Of a DNA stretch of 29,224 nucleotides, positions 17,947 to 26,184 are shown in pieces. The position numbers were made by a program, and so were the translations under genes. The stretch's first letter is position 1, and every line of letters starts with the position of its first letter. The DNA comes from CAVTWJ01 sp963849485 (GTDB lineage: Bacteria; Oederibacteriota; Muellerivitia; Muellerivitales; Muellerivitaceae): the NCBI GenBank assembly GCA_963849485.1, contig CAWKIF010000053.1, positions 1 to 29,224 on the forward strand, in the 5' to 3' direction. The notes beneath the pieces were generated by a model that saw only the letters and a program-made list of their open reading frames with translations, was not told the origin of the DNA and did no database searches.

Positions 17947-17982
17947 AAAAAAACAACGAGCGGCAATTTTACCGCTCGTTGT
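17947..17982 (-). terminator. Rho-independent terminator of the adhesin gene
   Basis: An 11-bp perfect stem (ACAACGAGCGG at 17953-17963, CCGCTCGTTGT at 17972-17982) with an 8-base loop. Read on the minus strand it is followed by a run of seven T (17953-17947). It lies about 40 bp after the stop of the YadA-like gene. Confidence 0.9.
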
Positions 17983-18024
17983 CAATTCCTTTTATAAATA
18001 ATGAGTAACGTTTTTAAACGATTC

Positions 18025-19955
18025 TTACCAGCTAAACCCGACGCCGCCGCCCACCTGGGTGTAATCCCCGGTCCCGTTGGTGGCGGCGCTCAAGGTGGCC
18101 GACCATCCCTCGAACGAGTGTTGGTAGGCCACGCCCACTCCGGCTTGGCCCCCCATAACGCCCGTCCCGACGGACAGGTGGTTGTTCCCCGGGCTGGCCC
18201 ACGGCCGCAACCGAGGCGTTCACCGCCGCCGCCACCACCGCGCCCGAGGTCTGGGCCTGGGTCTTGGCCATGACTGGTTCTGCTGGGTCATGGAATTCAA
18301 CTGTTCCACGTTGACCGCGTCGTTGTTGTTTATGCCGTCCGCCACGTTCGTGATCCGGCGGGTGCAAACCCGTGGAGGCGTTGCCCACCGACACCGTATT
18401 TTGCTGGTTGGCCGCCGACCCCGATCCCAAAGCGACCGAATTGCTGGCGGTGGCCGAAGCTATTGGGCCCAATCGCCACGGAGTTGGTGGCGCTGGCGCT
18501 CGCGCCGTTTCCGATGGCGACGCTGTTGGTCGCGCTAGCGATTGAATTGGCTCCATAGGCGGAGCTGTAATCCCCGGAAGCGGCCGCCCCGTTTCCATAG
18601 GCGGAACTACTCACCCCGCTCGCGACAGCGCCCGAACCGGCGGCCGTGCTGTTGGTCGCGCTGGCGCTGGCCGCGTTGCCAATGGCCGTACTGAACCTGC
18701 CGCTCGCGTTCGTGTTCACCCCGTAAGCGGAACCGCTGTAACCATTGGCGGTACTACCGACCCCGGCGGCCGTGCTGTTCATCCCTCCGGCGACGGCGCT
18801 GACGCCATAGGCGGAGCTGTTGGCAGAGACGGCCTGGCTGTCGTTCCCGGTGGCGGTGCTGTAGTTTCCGCCGGCGGTGGCGGCGGCCCCGTAGGCGGAG
18901 CTGTTCGTACCCGCGGCATCGGCGTTACTGCCAACCGCTGACCCACTGACACCGGATGCCACACTGCCGGATCCAACCGCCGTTGTGTTGGTGTTACTGG
19001 CGGCCGCGTTATTGCCGACGGCAGTGCTGAAATCCCCACTGGCATTCGCGCCGGTTCCGTAGGCGGAACTGTTCGTACCGGCGGCATTGCTATAAATTCC
19101 GGCGGCAGTGCTGTCGCTCCCGCTGGCGGTGGCCACGCATCCAAAAGCGGAACTAAAGGACCCGGTCGCCGTCGATGAGGCGCCATAGGCGGAACTGCCA
19201 TACCCGCTGGCGGTACTGTTATCCCCGGATGATTCGCTAAAATCGCCGCTGGCGGTGCTGAAACTACCGAGTGCGTTGCTGGCGACCCCGGTCGCAGTCG
19301 CTCCCACACCGTAGGCGGAGCTGTAATCCCCGCCGGCCGTGGCGTTATTGCCGACGGCGGAACTGCTATACCCGGAAGCCGTGCTGCCGGATCCCACGGC
19401 GATGGCGTTGGTGTTATTGGCGGTAGCGTTATTGCCCACGGCGGCGCTGTAATCCCCGGTGGCGCTGGCTGAGGTCCCAAAGGCGGAACTGTTAACGCCG
19501 CCGGCGACCGCGCTGACGCCGTTCGCGGTGCTATTGGTCGTGGTTGCCAGACTATAGGTTCCGGTGGCGGTGCTGTAATCCCCAGTCGCGCTGGCCGAAG
19601 CTCCGAAGGCAGAGCTATTGACACCGCTGGCGACGGCGCTGACGCCATTGGCGGAAGCGTTGGCTGTCGTAGCTTGGCTTTCACCACCAATAGCGGTACT
19701 AAAGGACCCGTCGGCGAGACTTGCGACTCCGACCGCGGTGGCCTCCCCTCCAGAGCCGACGGAGAAGGATCCATAAGCCGAATTGTCTCCAGCCCCTCCA
19801 GTGGCGGATGATAGCCCCCCTGTTTTCACGTCACCCGAACCATCGGTATATGAGCTTAAGGGTGTCGTTTGAGCCCACAAAGAAGTGACGCTTCCCAACA
19901 AAACTAAAAAAACGGCTAAGACCGTTAGCTTAACGTTCATCTTTCGAAATGGCAT
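18025..19955 (-). pseudogene. YadA-like trimeric autotransporter adhesin, frame broken near its C-terminus
   Basis: The product would be an outer-membrane surface adhesin. A signal peptide (about residues 1-28, ending SLWAQ) follows the ATG at 19955, which has GGAGG 4-5 bases upstream. The head is a long run of 14-residue YadA-head repeats of the form xSxAxGxxAxAxGxx (about residues 30-500). The end should be the neck (RRITNVADG, DAVNVEQL), then a membrane anchor finishing in a terminal Trp (GGGVGFSW). To join these, the reading frame must change four times: near 18457, 18363, 18273 and 18195. Allowing for these gives about 642 residues. There is almost no coiled-coil stalk between neck and anchor. 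The breaks may be sequencing errors or real decay. Own terminator at 17947-17982. Confidence 0.85.
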
Positions 19956-20580
19956 AAATCCTCCAATAAATATTCAGTTTTTTTCCCGGCTTGCAGGCCA
20001 GGCCCATCGAAGGCAAAAAATTGGGCAGGAAAGCCCTGAGTTAATTGAGATAAATCCAAGGCACCGCTTTGAAAACAAGCAAGCGGAATGACCCGGGGAA
20101 AGAATGGGGCAATTGGGTTTGAGAAAGGCAAGGGGACAATCGAACGACGGATGAGGAAAAAAAGACAAGGGAGAACCTTTGTGGAATTGGATTCTCCCCT
20201 GAATTGGGAACAATCTATAAACCGCCGACGGATACCGTCAATTTGATTTAGATTTATTAACTTGTCTTTAATGATCGTGAATACAAACTCATTCGCATGG
20301 ATCATCTCCCCGCTTCAAGACAGGCTTTCAAGGTAAACGAAAGCCTATAATCGAAATACAATATCTTCCCAATGAAACGTTGAAATTATTTACTTCAACC
20401 GGATGAAGCTCAAAAAATACCAAGATCTAATAACCTGGATGGGTGACGGGGGTCGAAATACGGCCATTTAATTAGTTTTCTTTTTAAAAAAACTATAAAC
20501 AGGCCCTATGGGTAGGAAATTCTCGGCAAGCCCGCCTAAAATCCTTTTGAGTTTACCGACGATTTAAACGGGGAGAATAA
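19956..20580. other. Intergenic region between adhesin and hemerythrin genes
   Basis: A 625-bp divergent spacer. A minus-strand open frame (19937-20305) overlaps the adhesin start and shows no motif, so I leave it out. An 8-bp stem AGGCTTTC/GAAAGCCT (20322-20329 with 20339-20346) is present with no T-run. The last bases before 20581 give a GGGGAGAATAA ribosome site for the hemerythrin gene. It should hold promoters for both genes; I cannot place them with confidence. Confidence 0.5.
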
Positions 20581-21240
20581 ATGAATTCAACGAATCGGAT
20601 GGAGGTTTTCGTCACGGTCCATAAGGGCCTGCGCCGGGGACTTTTGGAGCACTCGCTTCGGCTCAGCCGGTTGGACTGGTCGAATGAACTGGAAGTGAAG
20701 GCAGCGGGGGATGAATTCACCAACCTTCTCCGTTTCTTACGGGTGCATGGCAACGACGAGGATCGCGTCCAGTTCCCCCTCGTGGCTTCCAAGGATCCTG
20801 CATCCATTCTTCAATCTCAGGAGGACCACCGCCGCCTGGATAATGAACTCACCCTTTTAGAAATCTACTGGAAAGAGGTCGCGGCTCACCCGGAAAAGAA
20901 CTTGGGAAACGACTTTTATCGCACCTACAACCGTTACCTTTCCGATTACCTGCGCCACATGGACCGGGAGGAGGGGGAGGTCACCGAGTCCCTGCACCGG
21001 CACTACACCGACTCGGAACTGGACTCGGAGTTTTCCAAGATGGTCGAGGGAATTTCCCCGAAGGACATGGGAATGATGTTGGGATATATCCTCCCGAGCA
21101 TGAACCCCAAGGAACGCCGTGAATTTATATCCAAGATAAAAAAGAATAGCCCGCCGCCGGTTTTCGAAAAAGTGAAGGAGCTGGCCAAAAGGATCTTGCC
21201 TCAGAACGAATGGGAAAATCTGCTTAATCCGGCCGGATAG
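20581..21240 (+). CDS. Hemerythrin-like (HHE domain) protein
   Basis: A 219-residue soluble protein whose first 140 residues form a four-helix hemerythrin-like bundle. Likely metal ligands are H14 (TVHKGLR), H56 and E60 (VHGNDED), H83 (EDHRR), and H126 with E130 (HMDREE), the usual H...HxxxE...H...HxxxE pattern. Such proteins bind a di-iron site and serve in O2/NO sensing, oxygen supply or iron-sulfur repair. The last 75 residues are a helical extension (MNPKERREFISKIKK, RILPQNEWENLL) of the kind seen after HHE domains in some proteins. It has a good ribosome site (GGGGAGAATAA) and is a single gene facing the minus-strand era block. The exact role is unknown. Confidence 0.88.
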   Translation: MNSTNRMEVFVTVHKGLRRGLLEHSLRLSRLDWSNELEVKAAGDEFTNLLRFLRVHGNDEDRVQFPLVASKDPASILQSQEDHRRLDNELTLLEIYWKEVAAHPEKNLGNDFYRTYNRYLSDYLRHMDREEGEVTESLHRHYTDSELDSEFSKMVEGISPKDMGMMLGYILPSMNPKERREFISKIKKNSPPPVFEKVKELAKRILPQNEWENLLNPAG

Positions 21241-21280
21241 TTGCGATAAATAATTTTCCTCAATCTCCGGGGAATAATAA

Positions 21281-22184
21281 CTATTTCGTAAAATATCCCA
21301 GGCGTTTCATGAATTCCGAGTCTTTACGCCAATTCTTCAGAACCTTCACCCACAATTCCAAAAAGACCTTCTGGTCCAGCATCTTCTCGATTTCCAGGCG
21401 GGCCGCCGTGCCGAGCGCCTTGAGCTGGGCCCCCTTGGCCCCGATGAGGATCCCCTTTTGGCTGTCCTTTTCCACGTAGATCGTGGCCTGGATCAAAACC
21501 GGATCGGGCTTTTCCCTCTCCTCGTACTTGTCAATCAGGACCGCCACACCGAAAGGCACTTCCATCTTCAACTGAAGGAAACATTGCTCCCGAATCAATT
21601 CAGAGGAAATTTCCCGCATGGTTTTGTCGGTGAGCTCGTCCTCGGAAAAGAGGGGGGGCTGGTGAGGCAAGTGCTTTTTGATTTCCCCGATCACCTGGGT
21701 CACTCCCACCACCTGGAGCGCTGAAACCGAGAAGGTGTTCCAAGAACCCAGTTCCGCGGCCACTTTGGCCGCCAAAAGGCTCAAGGCCTGCGGCGAGACC
21801 AGGTCCGACTTATTCGAGGAGAACCCAGACGGGGTTCTTAAACTCCTGGAGCCATTTGGCCACCAGCCGGTCCTCATCCTTGATCCCTTCCTGGGCGTCA
21901 ATCAAAAATAAGGCCGCGTCCGAACCTTTCAAAACTTCCTCCACCACCGCGATCATGTAATGGGCGAGCTTGTTTCTAGGCTGGTGGATTCCGGGAGTGT
22001 CGTAAAAAACGATCTGGGATTCAGAATCCTGAAAAATGCCCGCCATGGAACCCCGGGTGGTCTGGGGCTTGGGGGAGACGATGGCCAGCTTTTGGCCCAA
22101 GGCGGCATTCAAAAAAGTGGATTTACCGACATTAGGCTTACCCAATACCGCCACCGCGCCGCAAATGGGGTTGGGGGATTCCAT
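21281..22184 (-). CDS. era: GTPase Era, interrupted by a one-base frameshift
   Basis: Era is an essential GTPase that binds the 3' end of 16S rRNA during 30S assembly. The G domain has GKPNVGKS (15-22), the switch-I threonines in PQTTRG, and YDTPGIHQP. The C-terminal KH domain carries GILIGAKGAQLK. The frame stops at a TAA at 21812-21810 just before the G4 motif. If one G near 21815 is removed, it reads VLLNKSDLVSPQ and continues to 21281. The corrected length is 903 bases, or 300 residues, the normal size. The start is the ATG at 22184, 13 bp after the PHP gene's stop. Because the break hits NKxD and the gene is usually essential, a base-calling error is more likely than a real pseudogene. 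Confidence 0.93.
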
Positions 22185-22197
22185 CAAGTGTTTGGGC

Positions 22198-22962
22198 TCA
22201 TGCGGCGACGAGCGAACGCGTGATATCAAAGAGTCGGTCCGTCTCCAACCTGTATTTTTCTATCATCGATTTCGGGTAATCCAGTACGCAGGTTTTCTTG
22301 GGGTCATGACCGTCCGAACCGACGGAAAAGCGCACTCCCGCCTTTACTGCCCGCTCCATCAGCCGATCATAGGGGGTCTTCCATCGGTTGGATATTTCCA
22401 GGGCCACCCCGTGCTTCAAGAGAGTCTCGATGAGACCTTCCTCCCACCAGACTGGAACCACCTGTTCCAGATCCTTGGACGCCACAGGCGGCAACATGGT
22501 GCTGTGGCCCAGGATGTCGTATTTCTGTTTCTCATATTCCGACTTCAAGAGTGCCAGGTGGGCCTTGAAAAAGGCTTCCAAGTCCCCCACATGGGCAAGG
22601 GGGTCATAGCTGGGGTTCTGGCCCTGAAGGAACTTGACGAAGGGCTGAAACTCGACACGAAAAGGCCCCACCTGCAGGCCGTGGACGCTTCCGATGACAT
22701 AGTCGAACCTTTCCCGAACCTCGGGGGAAATCATAAAACTGCGCCCCAGGTCCATTTCCAAGCCCCGGGCCACCGGGTACTGGGAGAGGAAATCGGCGTA
22801 GGCCAGGAGCCGGTCATTGGTATTGAGGTATTCCGCCAACCCGGCGTGGTCGGCCAAGCCCACCCGAACCCCCTCGGCCTGGGCCCGGGCCATGACTTCC
22901 TCAATGGATTGACGTCCGTCGGACCACTCCGCGGTGTGAGTGTGACAATCCAGAAAATTCAA
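22198..22962 (-). CDS. PHP-domain phosphoesterase (histidinol-phosphatase-like)
   Basis: A metal-dependent phosphoesterase of the PHP family, about 254 residues. Metal-binding motifs are DCHTHTAEWSDG at the start, GLADH, GLEMDL, IGSVHGL, GHSTM and SVGSDGHDPKK near the end. This set matches HisK-type histidinol phosphatases and related enzymes of wider substrate range, so the substrate is uncertain. The first conserved strand is LNFLDCHTH, so I take the TTG at 22962 as the start. A longer frame to 23007 would run into the inverted-repeat element. The edge of that element supplies a GGTGG at the right distance for a ribosome site. It is placed between the CNNM-like transporter and era in the minus-strand block. 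Confidence 0.85.
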   Translation of the reverse strand: MNFLDCHTHTAEWSDGRQSIEEVMARAQAEGVRVGLADHAGLAEYLNTNDRLLAYADFLSQYPVARGLEMDLGRSFMISPEVRERFDYVIGSVHGLQVGPFRVEFQPFVKFLQGQNPSYDPLAHVGDLEAFFKAHLALLKSEYEKQKYDILGHSTMLPPVASKDLEQVVPVWWEEGLIETLLKHGVALEISNRWKTPYDRLMERAVKAGVRFSVGSDGHDPKKTCVLDYPKSMIEKYRLETDRLFDITRSLVAA

Positions 22963-22970
22963 GATAATCC

Positions 22971-23141
22971 ACCGCCAAGACGCCAAGCCCTTTGGGACCG
23001 CACCCAAAGGGCAGGGGCCAAGAACTGCATTTTGGGTCCAAAAGACAAAAACCCTAATATTTCCAAAATAAATTCACCCATAAAAAATGGTGTTGCCGAA
23101 CTCATCAAAAGGTTTTCTTGGTGTCTTGGCGCCTTGGCGGT
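22971..23141. repeat. Inverted-repeat element sharing ends with the 26821-27222 element
   Basis: A 171-bp non-coding unit. The left end is ACCGCCAAGACGCCAAG (22971-22987). The right end is its inverted copy with one mismatch (23125-23141), preceded by an extra partial copy (CTTGGTGT at 23118). A perfect 9-bp hairpin CCCTTTGGG/CCCAAAGGG (22988-22996 with 23003-23011) sits just inside the left end. The same 17-bp end occurs at 26826-26842. It lies between the transporter and PHP genes and touches the PHP start region. Confidence 0.8.
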
Positions 23142-23155
23142 AAAAATTCTGATCT

Positions 23156-24586
23156 TCACGCTGTTTCCTTCTGGTCGGGAGGGGTCTCCCGGTCCCGAGG
23201 GGCTTCCCCGGGTTCGGAAGCTTCCACGCCTTCGGAGGGTTCCTTGGGTTTCGAGGCCTTGGGCTTTCGTTTTTTAGGTTTGGCCGCCGGAGCCGCTTCT
23301 GCCTCAGTCTCAGGAAGAGGTTGTTCCCTTTTGAGGGCCTTCACCTTGTTCACCTTGCGGTCGGATGCTTCCAAAACCGTAAAGACCGCCTCGCGGTCAT
23401 CCAGGGACCGGCCCTTACGGGGCAGACGCCCAGCCAACTCGGTGAGATACCCACCCAAGGTGGCCACGTCCCCCTTGGGTTTTAAATGAATCCCTAAGGC
23501 CTCGTTCACCTCGTCCAGGGCCACACCGGCGTCAATCAGCCAGGTGCCGTCCTCCTGACGGGTGATGGGCTTTTCCTCTTCCACGTCGTACTCATCCCGG
23601 ATTTCCCCCACGATCTCCTCGACCAGATCCTCCAGCGTCACCAGGCCGGCCGTGCCGCCGTACTCGTCCACCACTACCGCCATGTGGATGTTGCCCCGCT
23701 TGAACTCGTGCAAAAGGCGGTCCACCCGCATGGTCTCGGGGACGAAATAGGGTTTGCGCAACAGGTCCTGTAAAACAATGAGTTCCTTGTTTTTCCAGAT
23801 GGCCAGCAGGTCCCGGGTATTAACGATGCCCATGATGTTATCCAAGTTACCCCTATAAACCGGCATGCGGGAATAGCCGTTCTGAACCACCAGTTCCAGA
23901 AGCTTATCCATTCCGGTGCCCACCTCCACGCAAAACATCTCGGTGCGGGGAATCATGACCTCGTTCACCTTGGTGTCGGTGAATTTGAGGATCGAATGCA
24001 TCATTTTCTTCTCATCCTCGTGGATGGTCCCCGACTCGGTGCCCATCTCGATCATCGTCTTGATGTCTTCCTCGGTCACAAGGGAGACATTGGGATGGCC
24101 CACCTTCGAGAGGAAAAACCCCATGAAATGCACCAGGGCCCAGGTAAAGGGGCTCAAGATCTTGTCGAACAAATAAATGGGGATAATCAGCCAATGGGCG
24201 GCCGGTTCCGTATTGGCCCGGGCGGTCACCTTGGGCAGGGCCTCGGCGAAAACGATGATGAAGAAGGTCAGGGTGACGGAAGCCACGGTGCCGGTGACGG
24301 TCCGGCTCCAGCCATAGGCCTCCGAATAGTGAACGGCCATGTAGGCCACCAGGGTGGAAGCCGCGATATTGACCCCGTTGTTCCCGATGAGGATGGTGGT
24401 CAGGATGCGGTTGGGGTGGTCCCTCCATTCCCGGAAAGCCCGGGCCAAAAGGCCGGCTTCCTGGGCCCGGCTTTCGAGGAGGGCCTTGGGAAAGGAAAGC
24501 AGGGCCGTCTCCACCGCCGAAAAGAAGATGGAAACCAGGATGAGAAAGCCCAGCGTGATCAAGTGGGAGACTAGATAATCGTCCAT
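23156..24586 (-). CDS. CNNM/CorC-like membrane protein with CBS domains
   Basis: A 476-residue inner-membrane protein of the hemolysin-C/CorC/CNNM family, linked to Mg2+/Co2+ efflux or resistance. The N-terminal DUF21 membrane part spans about 8-160 with four hydrophobic segments. A CBS pair follows (about 205-330; VNEVMIPRTEMF, YSRMPVYRG, GTAGLVTLEDLVEEIVGEI), then the CorC/HlyC C-terminal domain (about 345-425). The last 45 residues form a charged, low-complexity Lys/Pro/Glu tail, longer than usual. The start is the ATG at 24586; a TTG at 24598 would overlap the ybeY stop. It lies in the phoH-ybeY-transporter order common in bacteria. Its stop is only a few bases from the inverted-repeat element. 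Confidence 0.9.
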   Translation of the reverse strand: MDDYLVSHLITLGFLILVSIFFSAVETALLSFPKALLESRAQEAGLLARAFREWRDHPNRILTTILIGNNGVNIAASTLVAYMAVHYSEAYGWSRTVTGTVASVTLTFFIIVFAEALPKVTARANTEPAAHWLIIPIYLFDKILSPFTWALVHFMGFFLSKVGHPNVSLVTEEDIKTMIEMGTESGTIHEDEKKMMHSILKFTDTKVNEVMIPRTEMFCVEVGTGMDKLLELVVQNGYSRMPVYRGNLDNIMGIVNTRDLLAIWKNKELIVLQDLLRKPYFVPETMRVDRLLHEFKRGNIHMAVVVDEYGGTAGLVTLEDLVEEIVGEIRDEYDVEEEKPITRQEDGTWLIDAGVALDEVNEALGIHLKPKGDVATLGGYLTELAGRLPRKGRSLDDREAVFTVLEASDRKVNKVKALKREQPLPETEAEAAPAAKPKKRKPKASKPKEPSEGVEASEPGEAPRDRETPPDQKETA

Positions 24587-24594
24587 AATTCCGT

Positions 24595-25050
24595 TCAAAC
24601 CTTAAATTTCTTTAAAATTCGATCCTGTAGGCCAAACATGAGCTTTTCTTCCGCCTTGGACCCATGATCATACCCCAAAAGATGAAGGATTCCGTGCACC
24701 AGCAACAGGGACGCCTCGGCCTCGAAAGTTTTGCCCAATTCCTTCGCTTGTTTGCGGGCCTGGGGCAGGCTGATCACTACATCCCCTAAGAGGGTCCGGG
24801 CAGGCAAGCCGCTTTTAAGCTTCTTCCCCTCCAGGAGGGGGAAAGAAAGAACGTCGGTGGTTTTATCGATTCCCCGGTATTGGCGGTTCAACCGGCGCAT
24901 CTGGGCGTCCCCCACTAGAACCAGCGACAATTCGGATGTCTCGGCGAAAGCCCGGCTCTTGGCGGTTTGAAGGGTCAAAACCGCCAGCTTCTCCATCCAA
25001 TCGACTGTCTTGATATTCAGCTTTCCGTCGGAACGCAGGATGAATTTCAT
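24595..25050 (-). CDS. ybeY: Endoribonuclease YbeY
   Basis: A 151-residue zinc metalloprotein needed for 16S rRNA 3'-end maturation and ribosome quality control. The zinc site is H119, H123 and H129 in HGILHLLGYDH, the exact family motif. YRGIDKTTDVLSFP (58-71) and LGDVVIS (88-94) are the other conserved blocks. The start ATG overlaps the phoH stop as ATGA, so translation is coupled. The gene has full family length. Together with phoH upstream and era downstream it forms an RNA/ribosome-maturation block. Confidence 0.97.
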   Translation of the reverse strand: MKFILRSDGKLNIKTVDWMEKLAVLTLQTAKSRAFAETSELSLVLVGDAQMRRLNRQYRGIDKTTDVLSFPLLEGKKLKSGLPARTLLGDVVISLPQARKQAKELGKTFEAEASLLLVHGILHLLGYDHGSKAEEKLMFGLQDRILKKFKV

Positions 25051-26048
25051 GGTTTGGGAGCGCCCGATCCCGCCTCCGGCTTGTTTTTCTCCTCATGGGC
25101 CTGGTAGGCCTTGAGGATATTCTGGACCAGACGGTGCCGCACAACGTCCCGCGGGTCGAAATCCACGAAAGAGATACCCTCGGTCCCGGTAAGAATCCGC
25201 CTAATTTCAATCAAGCCCGATACCTTGCCCGCGGGCAGGTCGATTTGGGTCACGTCGCCGGTCACCACCATCTTGGAACCGGCCCCCATGCGGGTCAGGA
25301 ACATCTTCATCTGCTCGGGGCTGGTGTTTTGGGCCTCGTCCAAAATGATGAAGGCGTTGGAGAGGGTCCGGCCCCGCATATAGGCCAGGGGCGCGACTTC
25401 CACCACCCTTTGTTGGAAAAGCCTTTGTAGCTTCTCGTACTCGACCATGTCGTAAAGGGCGTCATAGAGCGGCCGCAGGTAGGGGTCGACCTTCTCCTGC
25501 AGATCTCCGGGCAGGAAACCAAGTTTTTCGCCCGCTTCCACCGCGGGCCGGGTCAAGACGAGCCTTTCCACCTGGCTTTCCCGCAAAGAGGCCACCGCCA
25601 TGGCCATAGCCAGGTAGGTCTTTCCCGTGCCGGCGGGCCCGATACCAAAAACAACGTCGTGGCGCTTGATGGCATCCACGTATTTTTGCTGGTTGTCCGA
25701 GCGGGCGGAAATGGGCTTTTTACGGGAGGAGACCAGAATGGTCTCATGGGAAGACGCGGTTTCGGCGGGGGCCTCCCCCTTGGTTTCAGCGATGAACCGT
25801 TGGATGGCTCCCGTGGAAAGGTAGCCTTCGTGCCCCTTGTGGAAATGGAGCCGGATGCGCTCGATCACCTGGCTAGCATGGGTGACTTCGAGGGGTTCGC
25901 CGGAGAGAAGAAGCTCGTTTCCCCTGGCCACCAAGGTGACCGGGAAGGATTCCCGGATCATTTTCAGGTTCAGGTCCTTATCCCCGAATAATTGGACGCA
26001 TTCCTGGTGGTCTTCCAGTGTGATGCGGCGGCTGATGGTTTGGGACAA
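25047..26048 (-). CDS. ybeZ: PhoH-like ATPase (YbeZ)
   Basis: A 333-residue cytoplasmic ATPase of the PhoH family, often a partner of YbeY and linked to RNA metabolism. An N-terminal RNA-binding-like region (about 1-90) is followed by Walker A GPAGTGKT (137-144) and a Walker B-like IILDEAQNT (235-242). VVTGDVTQIDLP is the sensor region. The start is a TTG at 26048 preceded by GGAGGAATAGAG, a strong ribosome site. A 9-bp hairpin AGGATAGGG/CCCTATCCT (26071-26079 with 26084-26092) lies in the leader, just upstream. It heads the minus-strand block phoH-ybeY-CNNM-PHP-era, with 4-bp overlap to ybeY. Confidence 0.95.
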   Translation of the reverse strand: MSQTISRRITLEDHQECVQLFGDKDLNLKMIRESFPVTLVARGNELLLSGEPLEVTHASQVIERIRLHFHKGHEGYLSTGAIQRFIAETKGEAPAETASSHETILVSSRKKPISARSDNQQKYVDAIKRHDVVFGIGPAGTGKTYLAMAMAVASLRESQVERLVLTRPAVEAGEKLGFLPGDLQEKVDPYLRPLYDALYDMVEYEKLQRLFQQRVVEVAPLAYMRGRTLSNAFIILDEAQNTSPEQMKMFLTRMGAGSKMVVTGDVTQIDLPAGKVSGLIEIRRILTGTEGISFVDFDPRDVVRHRLVQNILKAYQAHEEKNKPEAGSGAPKP

Positions 26049-26070
26049 CTCTATTCCTCCAAAAACTTAA

Positions 26071-26092
26071 AGGATAGGGTTTGCCCTATCCT
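26071..26092 (-). promoter_or_regulatory. Leader hairpin upstream of phoH
   Basis: A 9-bp perfect stem, AGGATAGGG (26071-26079) and CCCTATCCT (26084-26092), with a 4-base loop. It sits about 23 bases ahead of the phoH start and just before its GGAGG. There is no T-run of terminator type directly after it, so it could affect mRNA stability or translation. Function is not known. Confidence 0.45.
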
Positions 26093-26110
26093 CCACGGTT
26101 AACGCCAGGT

Positions 26111-26146
26111 AAAAAAAACTCCCTTTTCCCGCTTGGGAAAAGGGAG
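26111..26146 (-). terminator. Rho-independent terminator of the LysM gene
   Basis: A 12-bp perfect stem (CTCCCTTTTCCC at 26119-26130, GGGAAAAGGGAG at 26135-26146) with a 4-base loop. On the minus strand it is followed by eight T (26118-26111). It lies about 40 bp after the stop of the LysM lipoprotein gene and separates it from the phoH block. Confidence 0.93.
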
Positions 26147-26184
26147 TGGATGAATCTGGAACGGCTTTATGTTACCGCGTCGAA

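Noticed and set aside
18779..19774. A 331-codon minus-strand frame rich in Pro
   Set aside because: It is the +1 frame of the adhesin head repeats; repetitive GC-rich DNA opens every frame.
18480..19870. Possible CRISPR array from regular spacing
   Set aside because: The 42-bp periodicity is coding and matches 14-residue YadA head repeats; there are no near-identical direct repeats with unique spacers.
19937..20305. A 122-codon minus-strand frame upstream of the adhesin
   Set aside because: It overlaps the adhesin signal peptide in another frame and has no motif or ribosome site.
20440..20580. Possible riboswitch ahead of the hemerythrin gene
   Set aside because: Some G-rich stretches are present, but I could not match them to any known class or form a convincing conserved structure.
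22988..23011. Hairpin CCCTTTGGG/CCCAAAGGG as a terminator
   Set aside because: No T-run follows on either strand; it is better seen as part of the inverted-repeat element.
22036..23277. A 413-codon plus-strand frame
   Set aside because: It lies antisense to era, the PHP gene and the transporter, runs through the repeat element, and has no family match.
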